A DNA stretch of 64,000 nt from Ptychodera flava (taxonomy: Eukaryota > Hemichordata > Enteropneusta > Ptychoderidae): the NCBI RefSeq assembly GCF_041260155.1, contig NC_091948.1, forward strand, positions 1,228,001 to 1,292,000, written 5' to 3'. The notes beneath the pieces were generated by a model, which was not told where the DNA came from, did not search any database, and saw only the letters and a list, made by a program, of their open reading frames with translations. Numbering within the stretch: the stretch's first letter is position 1; each line of letters opens with the position of its first letter. The translations under genes were made by a program, and so were the position numbers. This document shows positions 9,423 through 21,934 of the stretch, in pieces.

Positions 9423-12400
9423 TAAGTATCATTTTAAACACTCACTCACACAAGCCTTGGTGAACGTGTTGATGTATCTTATATCCCACTCATTTCTTTT
9501 CGGATTCCCTTATGAGCTCATGTGTAAAGGCGATTCATGGTTCTCAGAGACTTCTTAGGTGAGAACTGCTAAGCTGAACGAAATCCGAAATTCTGTTTCA
9601 TTTCTATCGAATACGTGACACTCAGTGTTAGGAACTAACAAAATACTCTGTCGATGAGTTTATTCCTTAATTGATCCCGTCAGTTTCAACATAATTTCTT
9701 ACTTTCCCAACATCTTCAATACTTTCCTCAAGTGATGCAATCGCATACGTTGACAAAATATTCAGTGTCATTATCATAGCTTTTCCTGAAATTTTGATTT
9801 TTTTACGATAACCAATAGAGCACACGAATTTTCAATATATTGTTGCAGTCCACTTAACGTTGTTTGATAAAATAATATTTGAAAATATTGTTGAAGTTAT
9901 GTTATTATTCCTTTGAAATTTTGAAAAAAAAAACAAATTGGCAAACAAATGCAGTCTTCCCTTATAATTTCTGTACAGAATTTTGATTTTGAACATATAT
10001 TGTTATTCTGTTAAACCAACCAGTAGGTTGAGCAATTGATCATTTCCCCATTTTTAAACACTATATTTTAACCGCTCTCTGGCGTTTAATGAAGTCATGT
10101 CATTATGCTTGCATTTTTTGTTCACCCTATCCCCGAGAAGATACTAACATGAACTAGAATTTGAAAATGGCATGCCTTGAAATCCATAATAATATAGGCG
10201 TTTACGGACGATCGAAAGTGCCTGACGGTTACCAGTAGTGGTTATTTTCAACAGTGAATAGGGTCAATTTTTACCGTCTGTAATGTCGCTATACATTGTT
10301 TGTAAGTAAGAATATCGTGTCTTTCGCATTTCTCGAGCATGTAGCCATTTTACGAATTAATCTTTGGCACCGTACACGGTGAAAATTACTGTCAAAGCTA
10401 ATCGAGTCCTAGCTATATTTACATAATGTAGAGAGTATGAAGGGTGATAGAATTTTGTTGCCCACCAGAAAGTGGCCGATCGGCTGTTTTTGTTCCTGTG
10501 AGTTTGTAAAGTGTGGAATTTACACAGAAGATTACCGTGTCGTCATATGAGCGTTATAAGAGTGATAGCACGTACAAATCACCGATAAGCAGTTACCCCG
10601 CGGCATTAATAGCAGATTGGAAACTGCAAGTGACCATTAAGCTAACTCTAGTATATTGTGACCTAGCGGGAAGAGGCGTGAGGGCATTTTTAAGTTCTTT
10701 GAGTAAGTAAAATGTTCACCTCTTTAGTTTAAAGTTCCATTAGCTGTATCTTCTTGCGATTTTTCCGTTAGTTTTGATTGAAATGATCACTGGCTCATGT
10801 TGAATAGCCTGTCAAATAACAGAGAATCGCATATTATTCGGAAACATTACGTGCCCTACAACTAAATAACATGTGATTTTACAACGAAATTTTCAATTTT
10901 TGTCCGGACAGAAATACAAACTCTGTTGACACGCGGATTGCAACGTAGGCATTCTTCTGCACCTGCGCGAGCCATTCACAGCGATTTCAAAATAAATATT
11001 CATTGCTTATGCCCGGTATCACGTCATAGTCCATTGTCCGAGCACGTTGCGTAGCCAGATGTCTGGCAATCCACGACGCAATGTTGTTTTGATCCCACAA
11101 TAAACGTGAACTTGTACATCTGGCGTGATCGCGGCGTCAACATTATCTGCGTTCTCCCCAGCACGCTGAGCATGCCAGACGTCAACAAACGAGCTCGGAA
11201 GGGCAACACGTTTGAACAAAAATTAGCAGTTTTATGTGGCTATAACATCACTAATCATGTTTGTTTCTTCGTAAGACGACATTTTGCAACAAATATGAGC
11301 CTCCAACATGGAATTTTCCGAGGTAAAAAATGGTCAAAAGTTACAAATAATGGCCCTTTAACATAACTTTTCCCCCACAGAGTAACTCAGGAATTGCGGC
11401 TATTTCAAATTTATGATTGGTAAATGTAAGGTAATTTGTTTCTCTAGCACCAAAATTTGACTGTTGACCACTTTTATTCTTGATTCCGTAGGAGAAAGTT
11501 GGAAAGTTTCTTTGCGGAAAGTTTCAACAGAAGTGTAAGTATTTCAGTTTCGATGCACGTATTACTTTAAGCGCCTCGAGACATTTCTCGGTAGTTACGG
11601 TGACAGACAATGTCCAGTGCCATTCCTCAACTGGTCCGTTGCCAGGGACACACAAAGGAGTGGCAATCAGCTTAGTATTCCATGTATAGTGATTTCATTA
11701 ATCGTAAAGCGTACCCCGGGAGGAGGATGACACGCAATGACGGCAAACAACATCATGTTTGAATGTTTGAAAAGTCCTTGTAAAACATTTTATCACTTGC
11801 CATTTAGTTGGCGGCGTTAGAGCAATGAAATACTTTATATTTCATTTTCTTTATGGCAGAAGTAATTTGACCCATGAATTCTGCCGATATTCCACCAGGA
11901 AACGGCCGGAATTATAAAATGCAAATATACAGTATATTGTTTACGAGTACTATCCTTGCTTCGAGATATATATATAGACGCCATTACATAGGAAAGACGT
12001 TTTTCGATAAGTTGTTGAATAACTCGTGGGGAGTACAGAAGTGTTGCAGTAATTTCAGTTTAGGGACATATTTCAAATAGAATGTCGTGGTAAACTGATG
12101 TTAAAATGAAGTCAACTTATGCTCATTTTGGATTCTGTCAATCAGAGAAAAACATGAACAAACATCCGTTAAATTAAACGACTTAATGTGAAAATGTCAC
12201 TCTACGTCGCTGGTATTACAGTAGACAGGACTGCCCGCCTGACAACATTTTTAGAGAAGCTTCAAGCATAAACACAACCGTCGTCTCTTGTGTATATTGC
12301 AGTAAACTGTGCATACTGTGTATAGACGTGTGTATATACATACGTCTGTAGGGCGCTTAGGAGAAGGGCGGAATTGCAGCTAAAATGTGGCTGCGGTATA

Positions 12401-13267
12401 GCGTCTGGATGAAGACTACTACTAGGCGGCATTTGTGTAACCGACAGATCAAGAGTTGAAAACAAACTATTCAGTAAATTAAGAGCAGAGAGCAACTCTG
12501 AGTTTTTGGAAAAAGCGTGCTTTATATAGAAAATATTACAGACTAAAAAGTGAGAATGGAACCAGCTTCAAGTGTTCCCCTAAGGACTTTACATTTGTGT
12601 AAATATGCAATTTTTAGAGGTAAGCTAGACAAGGGACAATGAACAAATTAAGGCCGTGCTGAATAGTTGAACACTAGGAAGAATAAACTGATATCTAGAC
12701 AAGGAACTGTATTTTACACCCAAAATGGAAAATTCATCAGAAAAGTTACCACTACCGCGGCTTTTATTCTTAAAACCTCGTGCAGCTATTTTCTAAAGTA
12801 GTGTTACACTTTCTATTACATATTTGACATCATTCCATATAATGCCTGGTGCCTTAGCAATTTCCGAACCTGCAGGGTGGGCTTTAAAAATACAAAAAAA
12901 CTGTCAAAATGTCATGCATGTCTTTAAATGATAAATGATTTGGTGCAGGATTTTTCCTAATGAAAGAATGTGACCCTTGACCGGATAGCCTTCTGATCCT
13001 ACATGCCTTAATTGTTTAGGTGATAAAGCAAAGATTCGCTAATAAGGGTGTTACTGAGATTCTAAAAATATTTACGCGTCATTTAAATGTCACTGCAGGA
13101 GATAAATTAGGCCCTATTCCCTAATCTTATATTTCTCACGAATAACAAGATTATAAGTTGCCATGAACACCTGTAATTGGAATAGACACACGAACAAACA
13201 AACAGCTTCCTGATAATCGTGATGCTGCCGATCACGTAGTTAGAAGGAAATGTACACTTGCACTACC
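9423..13267. other. Mostly unassigned intergenic DNA
   Basis: No supported coding gene. At about 11370-11540 there is a partial, diverged copy of the TTAA-flanked MITE interior. Another possible donor (TTTGA|GTAAGT near 10703) has no partner. Short open frames at 10513, 11106 and 12262 carry no recognisable domain. Confidence 0.4.
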
Positions 13268-13415
13268 GTTTGATAAAATCTTTACAGCCTTGATACGGCT
13301 AATGTGGACCTTTTTCGTACAGCGTACGCCGGCGGCGTAAGGGCCCGAGCACGCTCGGGCCCTTCTCCGCCGTACGACCTCGATCTGCAAAAGCCATATC
13401 CAGACCGTAAAGATT
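13268..13415. repeat. Hairpin with a GC-rich core
   Basis: The core at about 13318-13376 pairs CGTAAGGGCCCGAG with CTCGGGCCCTTCTCCG around a 4-base loop. Outside it, AATCTTTAC segments at each side are also inverted relative to each other. The whole resembles a small foldback element in otherwise AT-rich DNA. Confidence 0.55.
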
Positions 13416-13850
13416 AAAAACATTGGAGATGAATTTCTGATTGACCGATGGCCCAAATTTATTTGACTATGCGTCACCCTCAAGTCGATTAAATTGTTGG
13501 AACATGGAATGGCAAACGTGAGACAAATTCCTTTAAAACGTACAGTCTTTAGGCTACATACACAAAAAGCGCGGGGGGAGGGGGCTGGAGGAATTCAGGG
13601 GATTCGAAAATTTTAGGGGTAGTGGAGGAGGGATATGAAAGTTTTTCACTGCCTATAGGGGGACTAAGTTTTTTAGTTTCTTACCTTTACATTCCCCAAT
13701 TCCAAGGTTTGTCAGGTAATTCAATGAAAACTGAATAACATGTAAATGTCATCCATTTTCTAGTATAATGTTAGCTAGAACTATAATTAAACACTTTGTC
13801 ACATTTCATGAATTTTATCTCGAAAACATCTAAACATGTATGGTCTTTGT

Positions 13851-13902
13851 TAGACTGAAAGATTCAGTCGCGTGCGGGCGCTCCGGCGCACTGCGACCTA
13901 CG
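13851..13902 (+). repeat. Left terminal inverted repeat of the Harbinger-type transposon
   Basis: 52 bases identical to the reverse complement of 22131-22182. The first 19 bases contain the small palindrome GACTGA-AAGAT-TCAGTC. Inside lie two direct copies of ACCCGGGTAGC(G) at 13929-13951, mirrored at the other end as ACTCGGGT copies, which are candidate binding sites for the element's own Myb-like protein. Confidence 0.95.
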
Positions 13903-14049
13903 TGGTAAAGGGTCTGAGTTCGATTCTGACCCGGGTAGCGACCCGGGTAGCTAACGCTTACGTCATTGGACACTACTTAGCATGCGCAGAAATGTAACCC
14001 GGGAGATACGAAACGAACGACAACAGAGTAGCAACCTATGTAAACAATA

Positions 14050-17000
14050 ATGGCGACCGAGTTTAATGAATTTCTAGTTTTTCGAAATTTTTTTGAGGAT
14101 TGTGACCAAGCTTTAGACTCCGCAGCAGTTATTCAACTCCGGACAAATACTGCTATCATTGTCGCTCTGAGTTGTTTGTTTTTGCGCCGAAAATGTGTCC
14201 CACGGATTACAAACTTTGCAGAAAATGTCGTACCACAGTATTCTTTGCAAGATTTCTGCATACACTTCCGTATCTGCAAAGATATCTTCACCATTGTACT
14301 GGGTAGAATCTCCCGTGTTATTTCAATTGAGCATCCTGGTGGCCGACCTCAAGTGAGCCCGGAAAAACAGCTGTTGGTGTGGATTTGGTACATGGTAAAT
14401 CAAGAATCAATCAGGGAAGTTGGGCACATTTTCAATCTCTCAAAATCGACAGTTCATTCTTTGGTAAAGCGTGTAACCAAAGCTGTCATTGCTACGATGA
14501 AAGATGTAAGTACACATTCTATTTTCTGTATTGTTTTTATGGTATATTTGGGAACAGAACTATATTTAGCATTAATTAAAGATAGGCAAAATCCGTAATG
14601 TATGAGATCGGCCCTCAAGTCATGCTTTCATTGTATCTCGCTTGGATTATTGCAATAGTTTACTTTTCGGCCTCCCTTCATTTGGAATACGCAAACTGCA
14701 AACAATTCAAAATTCGGCAGCTCGACTTGCCACCAGGAAGAAGAAAAGTGATCATAGCCCATTCTTTGTGACCTCCATTGGCTGCCTGTCCAACACATCT
14801 ATTTCAAAATTCTTTGTATTACTTTCAAAGTTATCTGTAGCCTAGCTGTGGGTCCACAGCTGTGGTGTTTTCGGACGGGATTTCCACCTTTTAGGGGCTG
14901 GTTTTGACTTTTCCGATTCTTTAACCCGGTATTGGAAAAGTAAAAACTAGTCCCTAAAAGGTGGAAATCCCGTCCGAAAACACCACAGCTGTGGACCCAC
15001 AGCTATCTGTAGCCATGTACCATCTTATCTTGATGAGCTTTTGATTAGACGTTGTACCAGTCACACCTTACGTTCACATTCTAATGGGGAAATTAACTTA
15101 CGTCAACCCATTGGTCGCACATCTTACTACGGAGATAGAGAGCTTTTTCAATTTGTGTGCCTCATCTGTGGAATTCTTTACCGCACACCGTCACACCTTT
15201 GTGCACCTCAGTAATTTGATAATTTTAAAGTAAGGTTAAAAACTTACACTTTTAAGTCATTTTACATATGAGTTTAATATTTTGATCTACTTTTAACCAT
15301 TCTGTGATTTTATAAGTTGTTACTTTTATTGATAATTTTTTTTATTGCTATTATTTTTCACTTTTAATGTAAATTGCATTGAGATATTTAAATATGTAAT
15401 GTACTATATAAGAAATATAGATTATGATTATTAATATATAGAGTATTGATGTTTCTTATTAGATAGAGCAAAGTTTCTTTGGTGGAGAAAGAGTGAACTC
15501 ATCAAGTTTTACACTTGTAGAGTCGTTTTGTCTGGGATTGTGGAGTTGTTTTTTGCCACAACTTTCATTACAAAACATGACACAAACACAGTGAAAATAA
15601 AAGTGACATATGAAAATTTTCATAGTGTCAAACAATCCATTAAATATTTAAATTTGTTCATGATTGATTATGGAGGATGTGATTTTTTGGGAATTGTATA
15701 TTTTTGTGATCTAGGTCTAATAATGTAATTTTTCTACACATTTTTGTCTTTTAACCTTTTAAAAAGTTCTCACAATTTTCAAGATTAAAATATGTTAGCA
15801 AATAATTAAATGAAGAAAGTTTAAAAAATTCACTTAGATGAAAAAATTTATCCATATTTTCTCCTTTTTTCCAGATTATCAAGTGGCCAGCACAGGAGCG
15901 ACAAAGGGAGATTTCCCAGGGCTTCCAGCTTGATTATGGTTTGCCAGGTGTCGTCGGAATTATTGATGGAACTCACATTCGACTGTCAGGTTGTATTGGT
16001 GGAGCTCAGGATTATATCAATAGGAAAGGTTATGCATCAATGCAACTTCAGGTGAGGATTTCTTATTTATAATGATAGTTTTGATTATAATGCATGCTGT
16101 TCCATCATGAGAGGTTTGTCCATTTATGTAATATTATATTACAGCTTTGTCAATACCAGTGAATGTTGTGACATCATACCCTTGGACTATTACTGATAAT
16201 GTATCTGATTATCTGATTATTGTGGCCCAAGATGTTTTCTACAAAGCTAGAAAATCACTAGCATTGCCAAAACTACAAAGTAATAGCAATGATACACCCC
16301 CTCAGTGTCTATAATGGACTTGAGTAAACTTTACACAACATAATGTTCTCGGCTTTGCCTCGTACATAATGTCATGTAAACTTCGCTTTCATCCATTATG
16401 GGCCAGGAGGGGTAATTGTGAAATGCTGGATGGTGAGTTATAGCAGTCAACTGTTTGGAGGAATATATTCTATTTTGAAAAGTTTCATAATCTTATTACA
16501 CGGAGACACTTTATTCTGCTGTGAATATTTGGGAATTTGCTGAGTTTAGTTGCATCTCATTTTTTTCCAGGTCATTGTAGACGATCATCTATTGATCACT
16601 AACGCATACACTGGATGGCCTGGCTGCACACATGATGCCCGTGTCCTTCGGAATTCTTCAGTGTTTACAGGAATTGAGACAGATCAAGTGACTCTGGATC
16701 CCGGAAAATATATCATTGGTGATTCAGCCTACCCTCTGAGAGAATGGCTCATCACTCCTTTCAGAGACAATGGATTTCTCAATATTCAACAACGCAGGTT
16801 TAATCGTGTACTTTCATCTTGTCGTCAAAATGTTGAAAGATCAATTGGGCATTTAAAGGGGCGTGTGAGGAGGCTCAGAGAATTGCCAATGCATAGTCCA
16901 GAGGATGTGTGTGAGACCATTATTTCTGGTTGTATTCTGCACAATCTATGCATTGTCCATCATGATGACGTGGAAAACTATATTGATTTAGATCCACAAC

Positions 17001-17092
17001 ATATCAATGATCCAAACCAATATCCAAATATTCATGTGAATGCACCTGGAGGTATTGTCAGAAGACAACAACTGATGAATCATTTACAATAA
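14050..17092 (+). CDS. Harbinger-type DDE transposase (HARBI1-like), three exons
   Basis: Exons 14050-14505, 15875-16051 and 16571-17092 join in phase 0 with consensus sites (GAT|GTAAGT, TTTTTTCCAG|ATT, CAG|GTGAGG, TTTCCAG|GTC). They give a 384-residue protein without stops, close to HARBI1-type length. Exon 1 has a helix-turn-helix region ([20 protein letters not shown], about 120-140). Exon 2 carries [13 protein letters not shown] with acidic residue D183. Exon 3 carries CTHDARV (D233), [10 protein letters not shown] (D262) and [14 protein letters not shown] (E300), typical of the DDE_Tnp_4 nuclease fold. The enzyme should cut and join element ends in the nucleus, together with the Myb-like partner encoded at the other end. 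The start has an AATAATGG context 199 bases inside the left terminus. Intron 1 holds later insertions that do not disturb the reading frame. Confidence 0.9.
14600..15245 (+). mobile_element. CR1/L2-like LINE 3' fragment inside transposase intron 1
   Basis: The frame near 14640 reads [20 protein letters not shown] then [19 protein letters not shown], the well-known post-RT region of CR1/L2 LINEs. It resumes after a nested MITE with [20 protein letters not shown] and YGDRELFQF, the usual end of that ORF. It is a heavily truncated, diverged fragment with several frame breaks. Confidence 0.8.
14843..15005. mobile_element. 163-bp near-perfect hairpin MITE with 9-bp target duplication
   Basis: The ends TAGCTGTGGGTCCACAGCTG and its exact complement continue for 54 identical bases, then pair imperfectly to the centre. 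It is flanked by TCTGTAGCC at 14834-14842 and 15006-15014, an exact 9-bp duplication (two more bases could be shared). It splits the CR1/L2-like fragment and so is younger than it. No coding capacity. Confidence 0.92.
15246..15874. other. Remainder of transposase intron 1
   Basis: AT-rich intron sequence ending in the pyrimidine tract CTCCTTTTTTCCAG of exon 2. No further element recognised. Confidence 0.6.
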
Positions 17093-18383
17093 GGGATAAT
17101 TCAAAAATCAGTGAGACTTAATCTTGAAAGTTGTTTGGCTGTTATAAGAAAAAAATTAATATTAAATTTTGCTGAATGTACTTCTAACCTGAAATATTTA
17201 ATCTTAATCCTTCTCTTAATTTATTGTTAGACATAAATTATAAATATGTTTTATATGTTACAGAAAGACTATTCAATGAAATCGTTTTGTCAAGTATTAT
17301 TACACTAATCAGTTATTTAACTACAAGCATTGTTAATTTTTTAAATATTTGAAATACTTGTAAAAAAATTCACTGCTATGATTATTTGTCAGTGATTTGC
17401 ATTAAAGGCATTGTTCATTCATTACATTATTGTTTGATGTGTTTTTATCAAATGTCTCAGAAATGACAAAAGTTATCACAGCTAATACAAGGGTTCATTT
17501 GTACTCATATACGGTACATGTACTATATGTGAAGAGATACTCAAATATTTTCATAGAAATATATTTCTTACAAAGAATTTGAAATTTCCAGATGAATTCT
17601 TCAGTGTCATACATAAGTTAAACAGCTCTGACAAAATTTCTTAATTTATCCAAAAAATTAATTTGTGTCATCCTGTGCAATGCCAAATCCAGTTTACCTT
17701 CTAGTGGTCAATAGTTTCACCTGTAAATATTTCAATTCCATGGTCTCATCAGTTTTCTACTTATTTCATTCAAAAGGACCCCAGGGCATACGCTTTCTCA
17801 ACATCACTTCTTGATCTTTTTGCCAGAGGTCCACATATCTTTCTTCCATTGATTTGACTTTGTTGTGTGTACCGATACTTTACTGTCTGTTCTGTGCTGT
17901 TTTGTGTCTGTGTTTGTAACAATTGACCATGTATATTATTAGATTATGGATGGGTACAATTTTGATTACTTTACTCATTGCAGAGTCTGAAACAAAGCTA
18001 ACATAAATGTTTACACAGTTCCCATGCCTTTACATAAGACACAGTGGTGGGTTAATTGACTACATATTACTCTAGTACAAGGATTTATACAGTGACACAA
18101 TAAAACATCAGGTTTAGCAGTAATTTTAATAAGAGAAGATAGTGTCATATTACAAATTAATCAGATATTTATTGATAAATTAAGATCATATATTTATAAA
18201 TATTTTATTGCATTAAATATTAATGTTATAGTCAGAAGCTATAAAGCTAAAAACATTAATAATGATTGGAATCCACATTTGCATAAAAACTCTTCCTGGA
18301 AAAGCAAAGACCCTTTTCCAGTATTGTCCTATCTAAGATGTTACAAATGAGTATATTAAATTACACACTTGTTCTATTCAATG
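17093..18383. other. Central non-coding region of the transposon
   Basis: AT-rich. It contains the transposase 3' UTR and possible polyadenylation signals. No other gene seen. Confidence 0.5.
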
Positions 18384-19330
18384 TCTACTACAGTACATGT
18401 GAAATCTATTCTAGGTATAATACATTACATATCAGTTCTACTGAAGTAAATTACAATTCAAATTCTATTCAAGGTATACTACAGTACATGTGAAATCTAT
18501 TCTAGGTATAATACATTACATATCAGTTCTACTGAATGGAAGTAAATTACAATTCAAATTCTATTCAAGGTATACTACAGTACATGTGAAGTCTATTCTA
18601 GGTATAATACATTACATATCAGTTCTACTGAATGGAAGTAAATTACAATTCAAATTCTATTCAAGGTATACTACAGTACATGTGAAGTCTATTCTAGGTA
18701 TAATACATTACATATCAGTTCTACTGAATGGAAGTAAATTACAATTCAAATTCTATTCAAGGTATACTACAGTACATGTGAAATATATTCTAGGTATAAT
18801 ACATTACATATCAGTTCTACTGAATGGAAGTAAATTACAATTCAAATTCTATTCAAGGTATACTACAGTACATGTGAAGTCTATTCTAGGTATAATACAT
18901 TACATATCAGTTCTACTGAATGGAAGTAAATGACAATTCAAATTCTATTCAAGGTATACTACAGTACATGTGAAATATATTCTAGGTATAATACATTACA
19001 TATCAGTTCTACTGAATGGAAGTAAATTACAATTCAAATTCTATTCAAGGTATACTACAGTACATGTGAAGTCTATTCTAGGTATAATACATTACATATC
19101 TACTGAATGGAAGTAAATTACAATTCAAATTCTATTCAAAGTCTACTACAGTACATGTGAAGTATATTCTAGGTATAATACATTACATATCAGTTCTACT
19201 GAATGGAAGTAAATTACAATTCAAATTCTATTCAAGGTATACTACAGTACATGTGAAGTCTATTCTAGGTATAATACATTACACATCAGTTGTACTGAAG
19301 TAAATAACAATTCAAATTCTATTCAAGACA
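18384..19330. repeat. 96-bp minisatellite, about ten copies
   Basis: The unit begins TACTACAGTACATGTGAAGT and ends ATTCTATTCAAGGTA. Central copies are nearly identical; edge copies have small deletions. Each unit splits into two similar halves (CTATTCTAGGTATAATACATT versus CTATTCAAGGTATACTACAG). Because 96 is divisible by three, a frame repeats a 32-residue peptide from about 18490 to 18933, but deletions break it and nothing suggests translation. Confidence 0.95.
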
Positions 19331-20169
19331 TAATACGTTACATATCAATTCTATCTAAGTCATATAAAATTACAGATCAGTTCAATTCATTGTACATTTC
19401 TCAACTAACTTATTATGAACTCTATTCAAGATATAATAACTTACAAATATTTTCTTTTTTAGGATTTAATAAACTTACCCACTGCTATGCCAGCTATAAT
19501 AATTACATAATAATTTTACACAAGGTATACTAAATCACTATCATTTTTATTAAAATTATAATATTTTACAAATCAATTCTCTCTGGCTTGCTATAAATGG
19601 AGATGTATTTTTGAACATATTACTTGTACCAAGGTTTGAAATTTAAACAAAAAAGTCAACTATTTTCAATAGAAGTTTTGAAAAAGACTAAGTGCTAAAC
19701 TTTGCATTACTGTTTCTCTATTTGATTAAATTTTGTGTGCATTTTTGAAAAGTTAAGCATATTTTAATTCCTGTCAATTAATAATTCTCCCATCTATCCA
19801 CAAAGAACATCAACTATTTCATGGAACAGTTTTTGATAAAAAATTTGAAATGATCAAAACAGTCAACTGGATGAAAAACTGTGATGAAATTTTTAAAAAA
19901 TTACACAAGATCGATGTTGGTCATTATGAAACATTTTTGGTAAAACTGTGGACAATGAATATTTGTAATTGTATGGAAATCAATGAAGGCCATCTAATGT
20001 CCAGATGAAAAAAATTATTCAAAAAATCATTGTGTTTGTTACAGACAACAAAAGACCTCTACTGAAATATTTAGGAAACCTATCAAAGCACTCAAAAAAT
20101 TAAGGGTGACTTTTATTAGCACAAACTATTTTTGAAATTCAGATCGTATTTTTCATTGTAATTCAATTT
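19331..20169. other. Spacer between the minisatellite and the Myb-like gene
   Basis: AT-rich transposon interior, probably including the 3' UTR of the minus-strand gene. No gene seen. Confidence 0.5.
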
Positions 20170-21480
20170 TCAATTCTTACTCAGAGACCGTTCGTATAAA
20201 TTCAACATTCTATCCATTCTCTTCATTTTTTCTGTGTGTTGCTTCTCCATTAGCTCAAACAGATCATCATTTTTCTTTTCCATTTGTGAAATTGCTGCAA
20301 TTATTTTGTCTTGAGGGGAAACTCTGTCAGATGTTTTGTTTCTTTTTCTAGATTTACGTGGTGTTGCATCAGTAGAAGCTGTGGTTTGTGTTGTGTCTGC
20401 TGTATTTGTCGTTGTCATGTCTGTCATTTCTGTCACTGTTGTTACTATAGAATCCTTGTTCTTGTTACTTGTGTCTGTTAGATTAAGGGAGTCAATGGTA
20501 CATGTAGGATTTGTAGACTCTTTCATCCCATACAGATTATCAAATTCTTTGAAATGTCTACAAGTTTTCCTTTCACCACCAGTTTTCTTTCTATTATCGA
20601 TTACTTCCATGTAGGACTTTTTTAGATTTTTCCATTTATCTCTCACTTGTGAAATAGTAACATAAATACCTGCTTTTTCCATTTCTGACACAATGCTTTG
20701 CCACAATTTTTCATGTCTTACACTTTGTTTAAACACATCTTCCATATCTGATCTCAGAACAACTAATAAAGTTTCTTCCCTATCTGTCCAGATATGAACT
20801 TTATCTATGTTAGTGTTGTTTTCTGTGCTTGTTTTTTTTGTAGGCTCTACTTGATCTTGTTGTGCTTGTGTTTCATTCTCTCCATCTTTGCTATGCTGAC
20901 TAGTTTGCTTTCCATTTTCTTTTTGTTTTCCGTTATGTGCTGCTATAGCCTGGTTAAGTATAGCTTGTTTGATGTTGGAGTCTATTCAAGATAATAATTA
21001 GTGTATTTAAGTCACGAATCAATTTTTATTCATTAATTAATTTATTTGTTTATTTATTTTAATCAGGCTCTAGGCACTAAGGCCAGTAGAAATGTAAGGG
21101 AAAAAAAACATAACATAGATGCACAGTTAATATAATTTGCCCAGTAAACATAATACTTACAGTGCATATGTCATCATGCTGCATAACTCTCGCACAAAAA
21201 ATACTATGGTCAGAATAGCAAGTACAGACCTCACACATGGACATAGGTTGACTTGTATCGTTACAATGTATCAGTACATAATTTCCAGTCAGCTGACTTC
21301 ATTCAACGCAAAAATAAACAAAACGACTGCTGCATGACGTTTGATGAAACTTTTGCGTTTATTTGTCGTTACTAAGTAATACTTACCAAGGTTCGGTGAT
21401 TTCAACAAATCTGCAATTTCTTTCTGGACTTGAATAACTGTTCGTGGGCGATTTTCGTTCGCCGCATCAACAATTTCAAG
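20170..21480 (-). CDS. Myb/SANT-like DNA-binding protein of the Harbinger-type transposon
   Basis: Two exons are clear. Exon 21387-21480 (acceptor TTTCAG|CTTGAA, donor CTTG|GTAAGT) encodes LEIVDAANENRPRTVIQVQK and on to SPNL. Exon 20170-20981 (acceptor GAATAG|ACTCC) continues in phase through a split Asp codon. Together they give 301 residues. The domain begins VHIWTDREETLLVVLRSDM and runs to KWKNLKKSYMEVIDN...RHFKEFDNLYG, with the spaced tryptophans and acidic helix 1 of Myb/SANT-like (trihelix) domains. A Thr-rich linker, a basic PRKSRKRNK patch (possible nuclear signal) and a charged coiled-coil tail follow. Known Harbinger Myb-like proteins bind the element ends and help import the transposase. 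The start is probably further upstream: ATGGCCACCAAACAATC|GTGAGT at 21951-21935 is a good first exon, but its phase does not fit directly, so a small exon may be missing. Confidence 0.85.
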
Positions 21481-21934
21481 CTGAAAGCTGACGTGAAACA
21501 TTAAATTTAGAATATGAAAATAATATTGACGTTGCCTGATCGGTTTTGCATTTCATTTATCATGTCGAAAAAATAATAACAAAAAAAAAATGCCGGAAAA
21601 TCGGGAGTATCACAGTAAAACATATATACTACCTAGCTGCAATATATAACCTTGGTTGGCCGTGGGGCTTGGACTTCTGTCGTGCGGCTCGTACCTTGAG
21701 GCAAGGCGCCAGCCGCACAAGCTGAGATGCCCAAGTACCACGGCAAACCACTCAAATTTCAAATTTGCAAAGAGAGTATCGTCAGATTTTGTCGTCTGCA
21801 CAAGTACAGCAAGTGCATAGATACAGATGCACTGTAAAAGTTATGAACATTGCTGGTTAGTTAATGCAAAAGCGTCGGTTACCGCTTTCTTTCTCGAAAA
21901 TGACAAAAATATATAAAAAACTGTATCTACTCAC

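Noticed and set aside
9139-9441. Minus-strand 100-residue frame
   Set aside because: It overlaps the better supported plus-strand donor and lacks any recognisable feature.
13903-13935. GAGTTCGATTC resembling a tRNA B box next to an A-box-like TGGTAAAGGG in the transposon end
   Set aside because: Spacing and stems do not make a cloverleaf, and the sequence is part of the terminal and subterminal repeats of a DNA transposon.
18490-18933. Open frame of 147 residues with a 32-residue repeat (SILGIIHYISVLLNGS...)
   Set aside because: It is a translation of the 96-bp minisatellite; unit edges and deletions break it, and codon use reflects the repeat only.
18384-19330. Possible CRISPR-like array
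   Set aside because: Units are contiguous with no unique spacers, and the surroundings are eukaryotic transposon DNA.
21610-21801. Minus-strand frame considered as the missing exon of the Myb-like gene
   Set aside because: It has an acceptor-like GCAG and a donor-like GTACGA, but no phase joins both neighbours without a stop.
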